NCBI GenBank assembly: GCA_017449265.1
Contig: JAFSJW010000016.1
Location: 1 to 55,730, forward strand
Direction of reading: 5' to 3'
Source of the DNA: Treponema sp.
GTDB lineage: Bacteria; Spirochaetota; Spirochaetia; Treponematales; Treponemataceae
DNA: 55,730 nt
Shown in pieces: positions 7,816 through 15,724 of this stretch. Each line of letters starts with the position of its first letter. The first letter of the stretch is position 1. Made by a program: the position numbers and the translations under genes. The notes beneath the pieces were generated by a model, which did no database searches, was not told the DNA's origin, and saw nothing but the letters and a program-made list of their open reading frames with translations.

Positions 7816-8586
7816 TTATTTTCTAACGATTATGACTTGGTTCGATGTATAGTAAGGCTCAGAAAAATCCACATTCATGCGCCGCTCTTCCGTAGCCGTC
7901 ATTCCTGCGGCAATGAAATCAATTACGTCAGACTGCAAGGCCGCAATAAGCCCGTCAAAAGCCATATCCACAATCTGGAGTTTTTTTCCGCAATCATTCG
8001 CAATATATTTTGCCATTGCAACATCAAATCCGACGATTTCAGAACCTTCCATATATTCAAACGGAGGAAATGCCGCACTCGTTCCCATCTTGATAACGGA
8101 ATCACCGCCTTTCTCAGTAATTGTCGGAATTGAAATGTTTCCATCAAGCGGCATGAACGCATTCATAAGATTAACATAAGTTCCGTTGGCTTTGATTTTT
8201 TCAATAGTTGAATTTACAGAATCCAAAAGAGCCTTGTTTCCTTTTTTGATTGCGATTGCATACTGCTCCTCGGCGAACTTATCGTTCACAATCATAAGTT
8301 TTTCATTTCGCTTGACTATTTCCTGAGCAGGAAGCTCGTCAAGGACAATCGCATCGATAACGCCGTTTGAGAGCGCGAGCGAAGCATCTATACCATTTTT
8401 GAACGATTTGATTTTCGCATCCTTGACTTCATCTTTAACAAAAATCTCTCCAGTAGTTCCAGCCTGAACGCCAATAGTCAGCCCCGCAAGGTCAGTCACC
8501 GAATTCACTACAACTTTCTTCTTACCGCAGCTAAAAAACGAAATCATCGAAATGAAAATCGCAAGAATCAAAAAACTCTTTTTCAT
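7816..8586 (-). CDS. Circularly permuted amino-acid-binding lipoprotein
   Basis: This 256-residue lipoprotein (Cys20 in the lipobox) belongs to the SBP_bac_3 family, but its halves are in swapped order. Residues about 28-145 (LAGLTIGVQAGTTGEIF, then GTYVNLMNAFM) correspond to the normal C-terminal segment. Residues about 163-256 (IKMGTSAAFPPFEYMEGSE, IVGFDVAMAKYIA, AFDGLIAALQSDVID, then FSEPYYTSNQVIIVRK) correspond to the normal N-terminal segment. The break falls at the hinge strand. It is one uninterrupted frame with its own signal peptide, so assembly shuffling is unlikely. It should capture the ligand for the adjacent permease and ATPase. Ligand identity is unknown; the arginase downstream suggests a basic amino acid. 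Confidence 0.88.
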   Translation of the reverse strand: MKKSFLILAIFISMISFFSCGKKKVVVNSVTDLAGLTIGVQAGTTGEIFVKDEVKDAKIKSFKNGIDASLALSNGVIDAIVLDELPAQEIVKRNEKLMIVNDKFAEEQYAIAIKKGNKALLDSVNSTIEKIKANGTYVNLMNAFMPLDGNISIPTITEKGGDSVIKMGTSAAFPPFEYMEGSEIVGFDVAMAKYIANDCGKKLQIVDMAFDGLIAALQSDVIDFIAAGMTATEERRMNVDFSEPYYTSNQVIIVRK

Positions 8587-8630
8587 AAAAACCTCTATAA
8601 AATCAATCAATTAGTAAAATAAATTGAACC

Positions 8631-8636
8631 ATTATA
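8631..8636 (-). promoter_or_regulatory. Candidate -10 box for the permuted binding-protein operon
   Basis: On the minus strand a perfect TATAAT lies 44 bp upstream of the ATG at 8586. No good -35 box is apparent at standard spacing. The AGAGCTG hairpin repeat ends 26 bp upstream of it. Confidence 0.45.
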
Positions 8637-8662
8637 TCATATTTTCCATAATTAGAATACAG

Positions 8663-8701
8663 TAGAGCTGTTCGGAAACCTATTGTTTCCGAACAGCTCT
8701 A
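8663..8701. repeat. Dispersed hairpin repeat, copy 1
   Basis: A perfect 17-bp inverted repeat with arm TAGAGCTGTTCGGAAAC and a 5-base loop. A second copy with the same 16-base arm core lies at 23805-23843, with an unrelated loop. Here it sits between the amt terminator and the promoter of the binding-protein operon. Confidence 0.8.
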
Positions 8702-8711
8702 GTAAATAAAA

Positions 8712-8750
8712 GCCCCGGCACACCGGGGTTAGAAAAAAGTGTGCCGGGGC
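8712..8750 (-). terminator. Intrinsic terminator of the amt-PII gene
   Basis: On the minus strand a 12-bp GC-rich stem (GCCCCGGCACAC with GTGTGCCGGGGC) is followed by TTTTATTTA. It lies 70 bp after the amt stop codon. Confidence 0.85.
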
Positions 8751-8820
8751 ATATATTAAATTCCGAAAAAGTCCCGGAATTAATACCAGATTAACAAAAT
8801 TCCAGCGGAACGAACTTAGC

Positions 8821-10575
8821 TTACTTTTCGTCCTGAAGCGCGTCGTAGCCAGCTTCTCCAGTTCTTACGCGCACCACATTCTCCATGTCCGACACAAAGA
8901 TTTTTCCGTCGCCGATATGCCCGGTGTAAAGAGCTTTCCTTGCGGCATCGATTACGGTTTCTACTGGTACTTTTGAAACAACGATGTCCACGCGGATTTT
9001 CGGAAGCAGGTTGATGTCAACGGGAACGCCCCTGTAATATTCATCCGCACCTTTCTGTAGTCCGCACCCCATCACATTGGAAACTGTCATTCCGGTAATT
9101 CCGATTTTGTTCATAGCCTTTTTGAGCGCATCGAACTTAGTCTGACGGGTAATTATTTCAATCTTCGTCATTTTCTTTCCAGAATGTTCCGCATTCACGA
9201 CAGGAACGCTCTCGCTTACAGGAAGTTTTATGTGGTTCTCACGGGCCTCTTCTATTTCTTCGTCAGAATAGTTGATTGCAAATCCAGCGTAGCTTGAATC
9301 AAGACCATGCTCCAGCTTATCAAGACCGATGATTTCCTCCTCAGCTGAAACTCTAAGACCGATTGTTTTTTTCAGAATCAAGAACACAATCGTAATCGTG
9401 ATTACAGTCCACAAAATCGTGACGCTCATGCCGCCAAGCTGCTTTCCGAGCTGGGTAAATCCTCCGCCGTAGAAAACGCCCTCGCCAATGCCGGCAACCG
9501 CAAATCCCGGAGCTGATTCCGTTGCAAAAAGTCCTACCGCAATCGTTCCCCAGATTCCGTTCATCATGTGAACGCCGACCGCACCTACAGGGTCATCAAT
9601 ATGAAGCTTGTTGTCCATAAGCCATATTCCGAATATTACAAGAAGTCCCGCCACAAGTCCGATAACAGCCGCGCCGGCACAGTCCGTAACATCACAAGGA
9701 GCTGTAATTGCTACAAGTCCGGCAAGAGCCGCGTTCAAGCACATGGAAACATCAGGCTTTCCCCACTTTGCCCAAGTGAAAATCATACATGTCACAGTGG
9801 CAACAGCCGGCGCAACAGTCGTCGTAAGGAACACTGAGCCTAAAGTCGGAACATCGGTGGCAGCCGCGCCGTTGAATCCGTACCAACCGAACCAAAGAAT
9901 GAAACATCCCAGCGCGCCCATAGCGATATTGCTTCCAGGAAACGCATGAACGCGCGTAACTTTTCCATTCTTGTCGCGGGAAAATTTTCCAAGTCGCGGA
10001 CCAAGCAGCGCGGCTCCAATCAGGGCGCAGATTCCGCCAACCATGTGAATGCAGGCAGAACCCGCGTAATCGTGGAATCCCCACTGCGCAAGGAATCCGC
10101 CGCCCCAAGTCCAGTGCGCCTCAATCGGGTAGATAATGCCAGAGATTATAGCCGAATAAATGCAGTAAGTAGAGAACTTAGTGCGCTCTGCCATTGCCCC
10201 GGAAACGATTGTTGCAGTCGTGGCGCAAAAAACAAGGTTGAACACGAATCCAGAATAGTCGAACGAAGCGAAATCCGAAAACACGCTGAATCCAGGCTTT
10301 CCGAGCAAAGCCCAGATTCCAGTTGAAACCTCGCCCGTGGCTGGGTCTGTGTAAGAGAGCATGAACGATGCACCAATCAGAAACCACATTACAGTTCCGA
10401 TGCAAAAGTCCATCAAGTTCTTCATTATGATGTTTCCCGTGTTCTTTGCGCGGGTGAATCCAGCTTCCACCATCGCAAAGCCGGCCTGCATCCAGAACAC
10501 CAGAGCCGCCCCTGCCAAAAACCAAACACCGAAAACGCTTTCCGAAATCGCTCCAGTAATCGCTCCTAAATCCAT
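8821..10575 (-). CDS. amt: Ammonium transporter fused to a PII signal protein
   Basis: This 584-residue protein joins two complete modules. Residues about 1-425 form an 11-helix Amt channel with WTWGGGFLAQ, the twin-histidine sites (CIHMVGG and GVHMMNG), and the conserved AGFAMVEAGFTR. A linker of roughly 50 residues leads to a C-terminal PII domain (about 475-584) with TKIEIITRQTKFDALKKA, the T-loop region EYYRGVPVDINLLPKIRVDI and the C-terminal TGHIGDGKIFV. PII proteins normally block Amt when nitrogen is plentiful, so the fusion would give a built-in regulator. A GGAGG ribosome binding site supports the ATG at 10575. It is downstream of glnN on the same strand. Confidence 0.92.
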   Translation of the reverse strand: MDLGAITGAISESVFGVWFLAGAALVFWMQAGFAMVEAGFTRAKNTGNIIMKNLMDFCIGTVMWFLIGASFMLSYTDPATGEVSTGIWALLGKPGFSVFSDFASFDYSGFVFNLVFCATTATIVSGAMAERTKFSTYCIYSAIISGIIYPIEAHWTWGGGFLAQWGFHDYAGSACIHMVGGICALIGAALLGPRLGKFSRDKNGKVTRVHAFPGSNIAMGALGCFILWFGWYGFNGAAATDVPTLGSVFLTTTVAPAVATVTCMIFTWAKWGKPDVSMCLNAALAGLVAITAPCDVTDCAGAAVIGLVAGLLVIFGIWLMDNKLHIDDPVGAVGVHMMNGIWGTIAVGLFATESAPGFAVAGIGEGVFYGGGFTQLGKQLGGMSVTILWTVITITIVFLILKKTIGLRVSAEEEIIGLDKLEHGLDSSYAGFAINYSDEEIEEARENHIKLPVSESVPVVNAEHSGKKMTKIEIITRQTKFDALKKAMNKIGITGMTVSNVMGCGLQKGADEYYRGVPVDINLLPKIRVDIVVSKVPVETVIDAARKALYTGHIGDGKIFVSDMENVVRVRTGEAGYDALQDEK

Positions 10576-10598
10576 AAAAACCTCCATATGTTTTAAAC

Positions 10599-10649
10599 AA
10601 AAAAAGCGTGCATATTTATAGAAGAATTTTCTTCCATGAATATGCACGC
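10599..10649 (-). terminator. Terminator or leader attenuator between glnN and amt
   Basis: On the minus strand GCGTGCATATT pairs with AATATGCACGC, the stem continues almost to the tip, and seven T residues follow. It lies about 97 bp after the glnN stop and ends only 14 bp before the amt ribosome binding site. It can terminate glnN transcripts and would also lie inside an amt leader if amt has its own promoter upstream. No clear amt promoter was found. Confidence 0.75.
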
Positions 10650-10745
10650 CATTGTGCTAAATCTTTTTACAAAAAGCCGATTTGACTCAATCCGACAATT
10701 CTACCGTCCTGCGCAGCAAAAGCCACGGCAGGCATTTTTACAAAG

Positions 10746-12833
10746 TTACACCCTGAACAACAAATCCTCGTAGCTCGGGTAAGGCTTGTAATCCTCGCCA
10801 AGAAGCGGCTCAATCTCGTCCGCAACAGCGCGAACTTCCGCCATAGCAGGAATAACCGAATCAACATACGCACGGGCAATTTTCATCACATCGCCAGCAC
10901 CTTTTGCCGCAAGATGCTTTGCAGAAAGCTCGTCCGCCTTTGAAGCGAGACTGTCCGCAAGCACATCGAGCTTTGAGAGCAGCGAGACTTCGGACGAAGC
11001 CTTTGCGCCAGGAACGACTGACTTCAAGTCAATCACCGTCTTTGAAACAGCCGCCATATATTTGTATGCGGAAGGCAAGATGTCCTTTGAAATCATCTCA
11101 AGCATCGTCTGAACCTCAATGTTCAGAACTTGGGCATATTTCTCAAGTTTAGTCTCGTAATGAGCCTCCATCTCTTCTTTGGTGTAAACGCCAAGCTCCG
11201 TGAAAAGCTTGATGTTCTTTTCGTCAAGATAATGCGCAACGGCATCAGGAGTTGTCTTCAAGTTCATAAGACCGCGCTTCGAAGCCTCAGTGAGCCAGCT
11301 CTCATCGTAGCCGTTTCCGTTGAACACGATTCTCCAGTGAGCTTTGACCTCGCGCACAATAAGGGCGTTCAAGGCTGAATCAAAGTCCGTCGCCTTCTCA
11401 AGCTCATCGGCGAATGTTTTGAGCGTGTACGCCACGATTGCGTCCAAAGTTGTGTTCGGACCTGCGACCGAAAGCGAAGAGCCGCATGAGCGGAACTCGA
11501 ATTTGTTTCCTGTGAACGCGAACGGAGATGTTCTGTTTCTGTCCGTAGAATCTTTCGGAATCGGAGGAAGAACGCTTACGCCCACAGTCATTTTGTCCGT
11601 CTTGTCCGGCGAATAAGGCTTTCCTTCCTTGATTGCCTCAAGGACTTTGTAAAGCTCGTCACCCAAATATACGGAAATAATTGCCGGCGGAGCTTCATTC
11701 GCTCCAAGCCTGTGGTCATTTCCTGCCGAAGCGACGGAGATTCTGAGCAAATCCTGATTCTCGTCAACTGATTTCAAAATCGCGGTCAGAAATAGAAGGA
11801 ACTGGGCATTTGACTCAGGTGTGTTTCCTGGCTCAAGAAGGTTCTCGCCATCGTCCGTACTCATTGACCAGTTGTTGTGCTTGCCGCTTCCGTTCAAACC
11901 TGCAAACGGTTTCTCGTGAAGAAGGCACTCAAGCCCGTGTCTCTTTGCGACTTTCTTCATAACCTCCATCGTAAGCTGGTTCTGGTCAACGGAAAGGTTC
12001 GTCGTAGAGAAAATCGGAGCCATTTCGTGCTGCGCCGGAGCAACTTCATTATGCTCAGTCTTTGAGAGGATTCCGTACTTCCAGAGAGTTTCGTTCAAAT
12101 CTTCCATATATTTGACGATTCTTGGATTCAACGCCGCAAAATACTGGTCGTCCATCTCCTGGCCTTTGCTTGGTTTTGAACCGAACAAAGTCCGTCCTGT
12201 CATCCTTATGTCTTTGCGCTGGCTCCACAAGTCATGGTCAACGATGAAATATTCCTGCTCAGGACCAACTGTCGTAACGACGCGTTTAACATCTTTTCCG
12301 AACAACTTGAGGATTCTTTTTGCCTCTTTGTCCAAAGCCTCCATCGAACGAAGAAGCGGAGTCTTTTTGTCCAGAGCCTCTCCTGTGTACGAGCAGAAAG
12401 CCGTCGGAATACAAAGCGTATGTTCCTTTACGAATGGATATGAAGTCGGATCCCAGACCGTGTAGCCCCTTGCCTCGAATGTGGCGCGATGTCCGCCAGA
12501 AGGAAAGCTGGATGCATCCGGCTCACCTTTTACAAGCTCTTTTCCAGAGAAAGACATGATTACAGTTCCGTCGTCCTGTGGATTTATGAATGAGTCATGC
12601 TTTTCGGCAGTAACTCCAGTAAGCGGCTGAAACCAGTGTGTGTAGTGAGTAGCACCCTTTTCGATTGCCCACTCTTTCATTGCGTGAGCAACGACATTCG
12701 CCACATCAAGCTGAAGCGGCGCGCCATTATCAAGCGTTTTCTTAAGAGCCTTGAAAGTTTCTTTCGGCAACCTGTCCTTCATAACTTTCTGGTTAAAAAC
12801 CAAACTTCCAAAAAGTTCTGGTACATTAGTCAT
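10746..12833 (-). CDS. glnN: Glutamine synthetase type III
   Basis: This 695-residue protein has the GSIII length and features: an N-terminal segment starting [11 protein letters not shown], a region with [18 protein letters not shown], an ATP and glutamate site around [13 protein letters not shown], a catalytic region with [13 protein letters not shown] and [18 protein letters not shown], and a long C-terminal helical extension. It forms glutamine from glutamate, ammonia and ATP in the cytoplasm. GGAGG precedes the ATG at 12833. Together with the amt-PII gene it forms an ammonium uptake and assimilation block. A promoter and terminator-like hairpin in the leader suggest conditional control. 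Confidence 0.95.
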   Translation of the reverse strand: MTNVPELFGSLVFNQKVMKDRLPKETFKALKKTLDNGAPLQLDVANVVAHAMKEWAIEKGATHYTHWFQPLTGVTAEKHDSFINPQDDGTVIMSFSGKELVKGEPDASSFPSGGHRATFEARGYTVWDPTSYPFVKEHTLCIPTAFCSYTGEALDKKTPLLRSMEALDKEAKRILKLFGKDVKRVVTTVGPEQEYFIVDHDLWSQRKDIRMTGRTLFGSKPSKGQEMDDQYFAALNPRIVKYMEDLNETLWKYGILSKTEHNEVAPAQHEMAPIFSTTNLSVDQNQLTMEVMKKVAKRHGLECLLHEKPFAGLNGSGKHNNWSMSTDDGENLLEPGNTPESNAQFLLFLTAILKSVDENQDLLRISVASAGNDHRLGANEAPPAIISVYLGDELYKVLEAIKEGKPYSPDKTDKMTVGVSVLPPIPKDSTDRNRTSPFAFTGNKFEFRSCGSSLSVAGPNTTLDAIVAYTLKTFADELEKATDFDSALNALIVREVKAHWRIVFNGNGYDESWLTEASKRGLMNLKTTPDAVAHYLDEKNIKLFTELGVYTKEEMEAHYETKLEKYAQVLNIEVQTMLEMISKDILPSAYKYMAAVSKTVIDLKSVVPGAKASSEVSLLSKLDVLADSLASKADELSAKHLAAKGAGDVMKIARAYVDSVIPAMAEVRAVADEIEPLLGEDYKPYPSYEDLLFRV

Positions 12834-12860
12834 ATATTCCTCCAAAAAAAGTTTCCAAAT

Positions 12861-12948
12861 AAAAAAGGCGATGTACAAGTTCAAAAAAGAATCTGTACAT
12901 CGCCCTTGATGTGATTATTAGTTTAGTTTTTTATGATTTTTTCGTCAA
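12861..12948 (-). promoter_or_regulatory. glnN promoter and terminator-like leader hairpin
   Basis: On the minus strand a -35 TTGACG (12943-12948) and a -10 TAAACT (12920-12925) are spaced by 17 bp. Transcription would begin near 12913. Immediately downstream an 11-bp stem (GGCGATGTACA with TGTACATCGCC, 12867-12904), extended by a few pairs, runs into six T residues and ends about 20 bp before the glnN ribosome binding site. The hairpin therefore lies inside the glnN leader as well as downstream of serA. Confidence 0.65.
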
Positions 12949-12980
12949 GTAGATTAGCGCAGTTCTAACGGAAATCGTTA

Positions 12981-14159
12981 TTATGCGTAAATCGGACGAA
13001 CTTTTATAACTGCGTCACACTTTTCGATTGCAGCCAATGTAGCCTCATCAACTTTTCCGTCAACATCGAAAATTGCATAAGCCAAATCGCCTTTGCTCTG
13101 ATCAACCATGCCTGCGATGTTGAGTTTTGCGCTACCCAAGATTGATGTGAACTGAGCAATCATGTTCGGAACGTTTTTGTGTGCGATACAGAGTCGTGTT
13201 CCGTTTGCAGGGATTGGCTCATTTCGGAATGTTTTCGGATAGTTCACGGAGTTGCGGATTTCACCAAGCTCCAAAAAGTCGCGCAATTCCTGCACTGCCA
13301 TTACAGCACAGTTGTCCTCTGCCTCTGGTGTTGAAGCCCCCAAGTGCGGCAAGCAGATTACCTTGTCACATTTGAGCAGCTCTTCGTCAGCAAAGTCAGT
13401 GATAAGGGCAGCGACTTTTCCTGATTCCAAAGCGGCAAGAATGTCGGCGTTGTTCACAAGTCCACCGCGAGCAAAGTTCACGATGCGAACGCCATCTTTC
13501 ATCGTTTTGATTGATGATGCGTTAATCATGCCCTTTGTGTCGTTTGTCTGCGGAACATGAACCGTGATATAGTCAGATTTTGTGTAAACGCCTTCGAGCG
13601 TGTCAGAGATTTTTACATTGCGGTCAAGGGCGAGAGCTGCTTTTACAGAAAGGAACGGGTCATAGCCGATTACATTCATTCCCAAAGCGATTGCTGTGTT
13701 TGCGACCATTGCACCGATTGCGCCCAAACCGATTACGCCCAAAGTTTTTCCTTTAAGCTCTGGTCCTACGAACTGAGATTTGCCTTTTTCTGCCAAAGCC
13801 GGAATCTCGTCGCCTTTTCCAGCAAGACCAGCGACCCACTTGTTTGCGGAAACCGCCGGGCGGCTAGAAAGCAAAAGGCCCAGGATAACAAGCTCTTTTA
13901 CGGCGTTTGCGTTTGCGCCGGGCGTATTGAACACTACAACGCCTTTTGCAGCCAGCTCGTCACACGGAATATTGTTAACGCCTGCCCCTGCACGAGCAAC
14001 AGCCTTTACGCTAGCTGGCAAATCCATTCCGTGCATCTCAGCAGAGCGAACCAAAATAGCATCCGCATTGTTGATTTCTGAAGCGACCTCATAATTATCA
14101 CGAGGAAAATTCTCCAAACCGATTGTGCTGATTTTATTCAAAGTCTGAATTTTGTACAT
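12981..14159 (-). CDS. serA: D-3-phosphoglycerate dehydrogenase
   Basis: This 392-residue NAD-dependent 2-hydroxyacid dehydrogenase has the Rossmann motif GVIGLGAIGAMVANTA, the substrate and catalytic segments NFARGGLVNNADILAAL, and the catalytic histidine near PHLGASTPEAEDNC. A C-terminal ACT-type regulatory domain (about 320-392, ending AVIKVRPIYA) usually senses serine. It opens serine biosynthesis from 3-phosphoglycerate. It lies downstream of serC on the same strand, about 85 bp apart across an inverted repeat, so the two probably share a transcript. Confidence 0.93.
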   Translation of the reverse strand: MYKIQTLNKISTIGLENFPRDNYEVASEINNADAILVRSAEMHGMDLPASVKAVARAGAGVNNIPCDELAAKGVVVFNTPGANANAVKELVILGLLLSSRPAVSANKWVAGLAGKGDEIPALAEKGKSQFVGPELKGKTLGVIGLGAIGAMVANTAIALGMNVIGYDPFLSVKAALALDRNVKISDTLEGVYTKSDYITVHVPQTNDTKGMINASSIKTMKDGVRIVNFARGGLVNNADILAALESGKVAALITDFADEELLKCDKVICLPHLGASTPEAEDNCAVMAVQELRDFLELGEIRNSVNYPKTFRNEPIPANGTRLCIAHKNVPNMIAQFTSILGSAKLNIAGMVDQSKGDLAYAIFDVDGKVDEATLAAIEKCDAVIKVRPIYA

Positions 14160-14175
14160 AGTTTTCTCCTTAACA

Positions 14176-14238
14176 GGTCATTTCGACAAGCTCAATGACC
14201 ACGGCGTTCTTCAGCGGTGGTTGAGTTTGTCGAAACCA
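14176..14238. repeat. Inverted repeat between serC and serA
   Basis: TTTCGACAAGCTCAA (14181-14195) pairs with TTGAGTTTGTCGAAA (14221-14235), with one G-T pair. The left arm is embedded in GGTCATT...AATGACC. A degenerate related copy (GGTCATTTTGACAGGCTC) occurs at 34583-34600. It resembles REP-like intergenic repeats and could also weaken or protect the serC-serA transcript. Confidence 0.65.
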
Positions 14239-14243
14239 CTTTT

Positions 14244-15410
14244 TTAGTTGTTGGCGGCGAATTTCTTCATAAAGTCAACCAGTGCTTTTACTCCGTCCAG
14301 AGTCATTGCGTTGTAGATTGATGCACGCATACCACCAACGAGGCGGTGTCCCTTGAGGTTTACAAGACCAGCCGCGGCAGCTTCCTTAACGAACTTGTCG
14401 TTGATTTCCTTTTCTTTTGCCAGAGCTGCTTTTTCTGCGTCAGAGCGGGCAGTCTCGTCTTTCTTTCCAGCGGCTGCTGTCTCGGCAGTAGAGTATTTTG
14501 TGAGGAAAGGAACGTTCATCAGAGAGCGGCTTCCCTTCTCAGTTGTGGCATGGTAGAAATCACTTGAATCAAGGAAGTTGTAGAGGTAATCAGCCTTTTC
14601 CTTGTTTCGTTTGAGCATACCTTCAGCACCGCCGTTTTTTTCAATCCAGTGAAGGACTTTTCCAAGAACATAGATTGTGTAGCACGGAGGAGTGTTGTAC
14701 ATGCTTCCGTTGTCAGCGTGTGTTTTGTAAGCGAGCATTGTCGGTGTTCCTGGCAAGCAGTTTTCTGGCTCAGGAATCAAATCTTCGCGGACGATTACGA
14801 GAGTAACGCCAGCTGGTGCCAGGTTTTTCTGAGCGCCTGCGAAAAGCAAGCCGAATTTTGAGACATCAAGAGGTTCGCTCAAAACGCAAGACGAAATATC
14901 TGCGACAAGCGGAATGTCGCCAGTCTCAGGAATGTACTCGTAGTGAGTTCCCATGATTGTATTGTTGAAACAGATATAAGCGTAGTCATAGTCGCCTGTG
15001 ATTTTCTCAACTTTCGGAATATAAGAATAGTTCTTATCTTTTGAAGAAGCGATTACATCAACTGCAATTCCCAGCTTTTTAGCCTCAGCGGCTGCTTTTT
15101 TTGCCCAAACACCAGTTTCGATGTAAGCGGCCTTTTTGTTTTTGATACCAAGGTTCTGAGCGACCATTGCAAACTGTGTGCTTCCTCCGCCCTGAACGAA
15201 AAGAACTTTGTAATTCTCAGGAACATTCATCAATTTGCGAACCATTTTCTCGGCATCTTCGATGATTGGCTCATAAGCCTTCGAGCGGTGACTCATCTCC
15301 ATTACGGACTGACCTGTTCCGTTATAATCAAGCATTTCTGCCGCACATTCTTTCAAAACTTCTTCCGGTAGACAAGAAGGTCCCGCACTGAAATTGTAGA
15401 CTCTAGCCAT
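14244..15410 (-). CDS. serC: Phosphoserine aminotransferase
   Basis: This 388-residue fold-type IV-like SerC enzyme starts ARVYNFSAGPSCLPEEVL and has the PLP-lysine motif FAGAQKNLAPAGVTLVIV, with EMSHRSKAY and GGGSTQF forming the phosphate site. It converts 3-phosphohydroxypyruvate to phosphoserine. A short lysine/alanine-rich insertion (about residues 313-345, around KKDETARSDAEKAALAKEKE) is longer than I expect for SerC. GGAGA precedes the ATG at 15410. The leader contains a three-hairpin repeat and the promoter lies between two Rex-like sites. Confidence 0.93.
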   Translation of the reverse strand: MARVYNFSAGPSCLPEEVLKECAAEMLDYNGTGQSVMEMSHRSKAYEPIIEDAEKMVRKLMNVPENYKVLFVQGGGSTQFAMVAQNLGIKNKKAAYIETGVWAKKAAAEAKKLGIAVDVIASSKDKNYSYIPKVEKITGDYDYAYICFNNTIMGTHYEYIPETGDIPLVADISSCVLSEPLDVSKFGLLFAGAQKNLAPAGVTLVIVREDLIPEPENCLPGTPTMLAYKTHADNGSMYNTPPCYTIYVLGKVLHWIEKNGGAEGMLKRNKEKADYLYNFLDSSDFYHATTEKGSRSLMNVPFLTKYSTAETAAAGKKDETARSDAEKAALAKEKEINDKFVKEAAAAGLVNLKGHRLVGGMRASIYNAMTLDGVKALVDFMKKFAANN

Positions 15411-15442
15411 TTTATTTCTCCTAAAACCTTTGCGGTAGCAAC

Positions 15443-15528
15443 GGTGCACGGATGCACCGAATCGCAAGTTTTCGGCAACGCTGAAAACTTGGCCACAAAA
15501 AAATTACATGGATGTAATTTTTTTTGTG
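15443..15528. repeat. Three-hairpin repeat element in the serC leader
   Basis: Three hairpins follow each other on the plus strand: GGTGCA-CGGA-TGCACC, then CAAGTTTTC with GAAAACTTG, then an A/T-rich stem closed by TTACA-TGGA-TGTAA. A related element with the same order lies at 40041-40122 ahead of the poly-G lipoprotein gene. Both are oriented with the downstream gene on the minus strand. It may be a structured leader or a mobile non-coding repeat. Confidence 0.6.
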
Positions 15529-15551
15529 CTACCTCTTTACACTTCATTTAT

Positions 15552-15654
15552 CGTGAAATCTTTCACAGAATTGATAATATAAGTTTAAAGATTTACAAAA
15601 GTAAGGTCAATTGAAAGAGAAAAATTCGTTTGTTTTACTGTGAAATAATTCACA
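15552..15654 (-). promoter_or_regulatory. serC promoter between two Rex-like palindromes
   Basis: On the minus strand a -35 TTGACC (15605-15610) and a -10 TAAACT (15582-15587) are 17 bp apart. One palindrome, TGTGAAAGATTTCACG (15552-15567), falls about 8-23 bp downstream of the predicted start. A second, TGTGAATTATTTCACA (15639-15654), lies upstream of the -35 box. Both fit the TGTGA-N6-TCACA type bound by Rex or by CRP/FNR-family proteins. A Rex gene is in this window at 23149-23775. Confidence 0.55.
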
Positions 15655-15663
15655 GTAAAACAA
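15630..15663 (-). terminator. Perfect hairpin after the first binding-protein gene
   Basis: A perfect 15-bp stem (TTGTTTTACTGTGAA with its complement, ATAA loop) lies about 60 bp after the stop of the 15725-16840 gene. On the minus strand it is followed by ACGAATTTTTC, so it may terminate that gene. It also contains the upstream Rex-like palindrome. Confidence 0.5.
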
Positions 15664-15724
15664 GAAAACAGACTTACATCGTTGCGTTCACGCAATCGTA
15701 ATGTACGAGCTGTGGATTTTCCAG

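Noticed and set aside
10576..10745. Sigma-54 promoter for amt
   Set aside because: TGGCGTGCATATTC has GG at a plausible position but lacks the GC of the -12 element, and it lies in the terminator stem.
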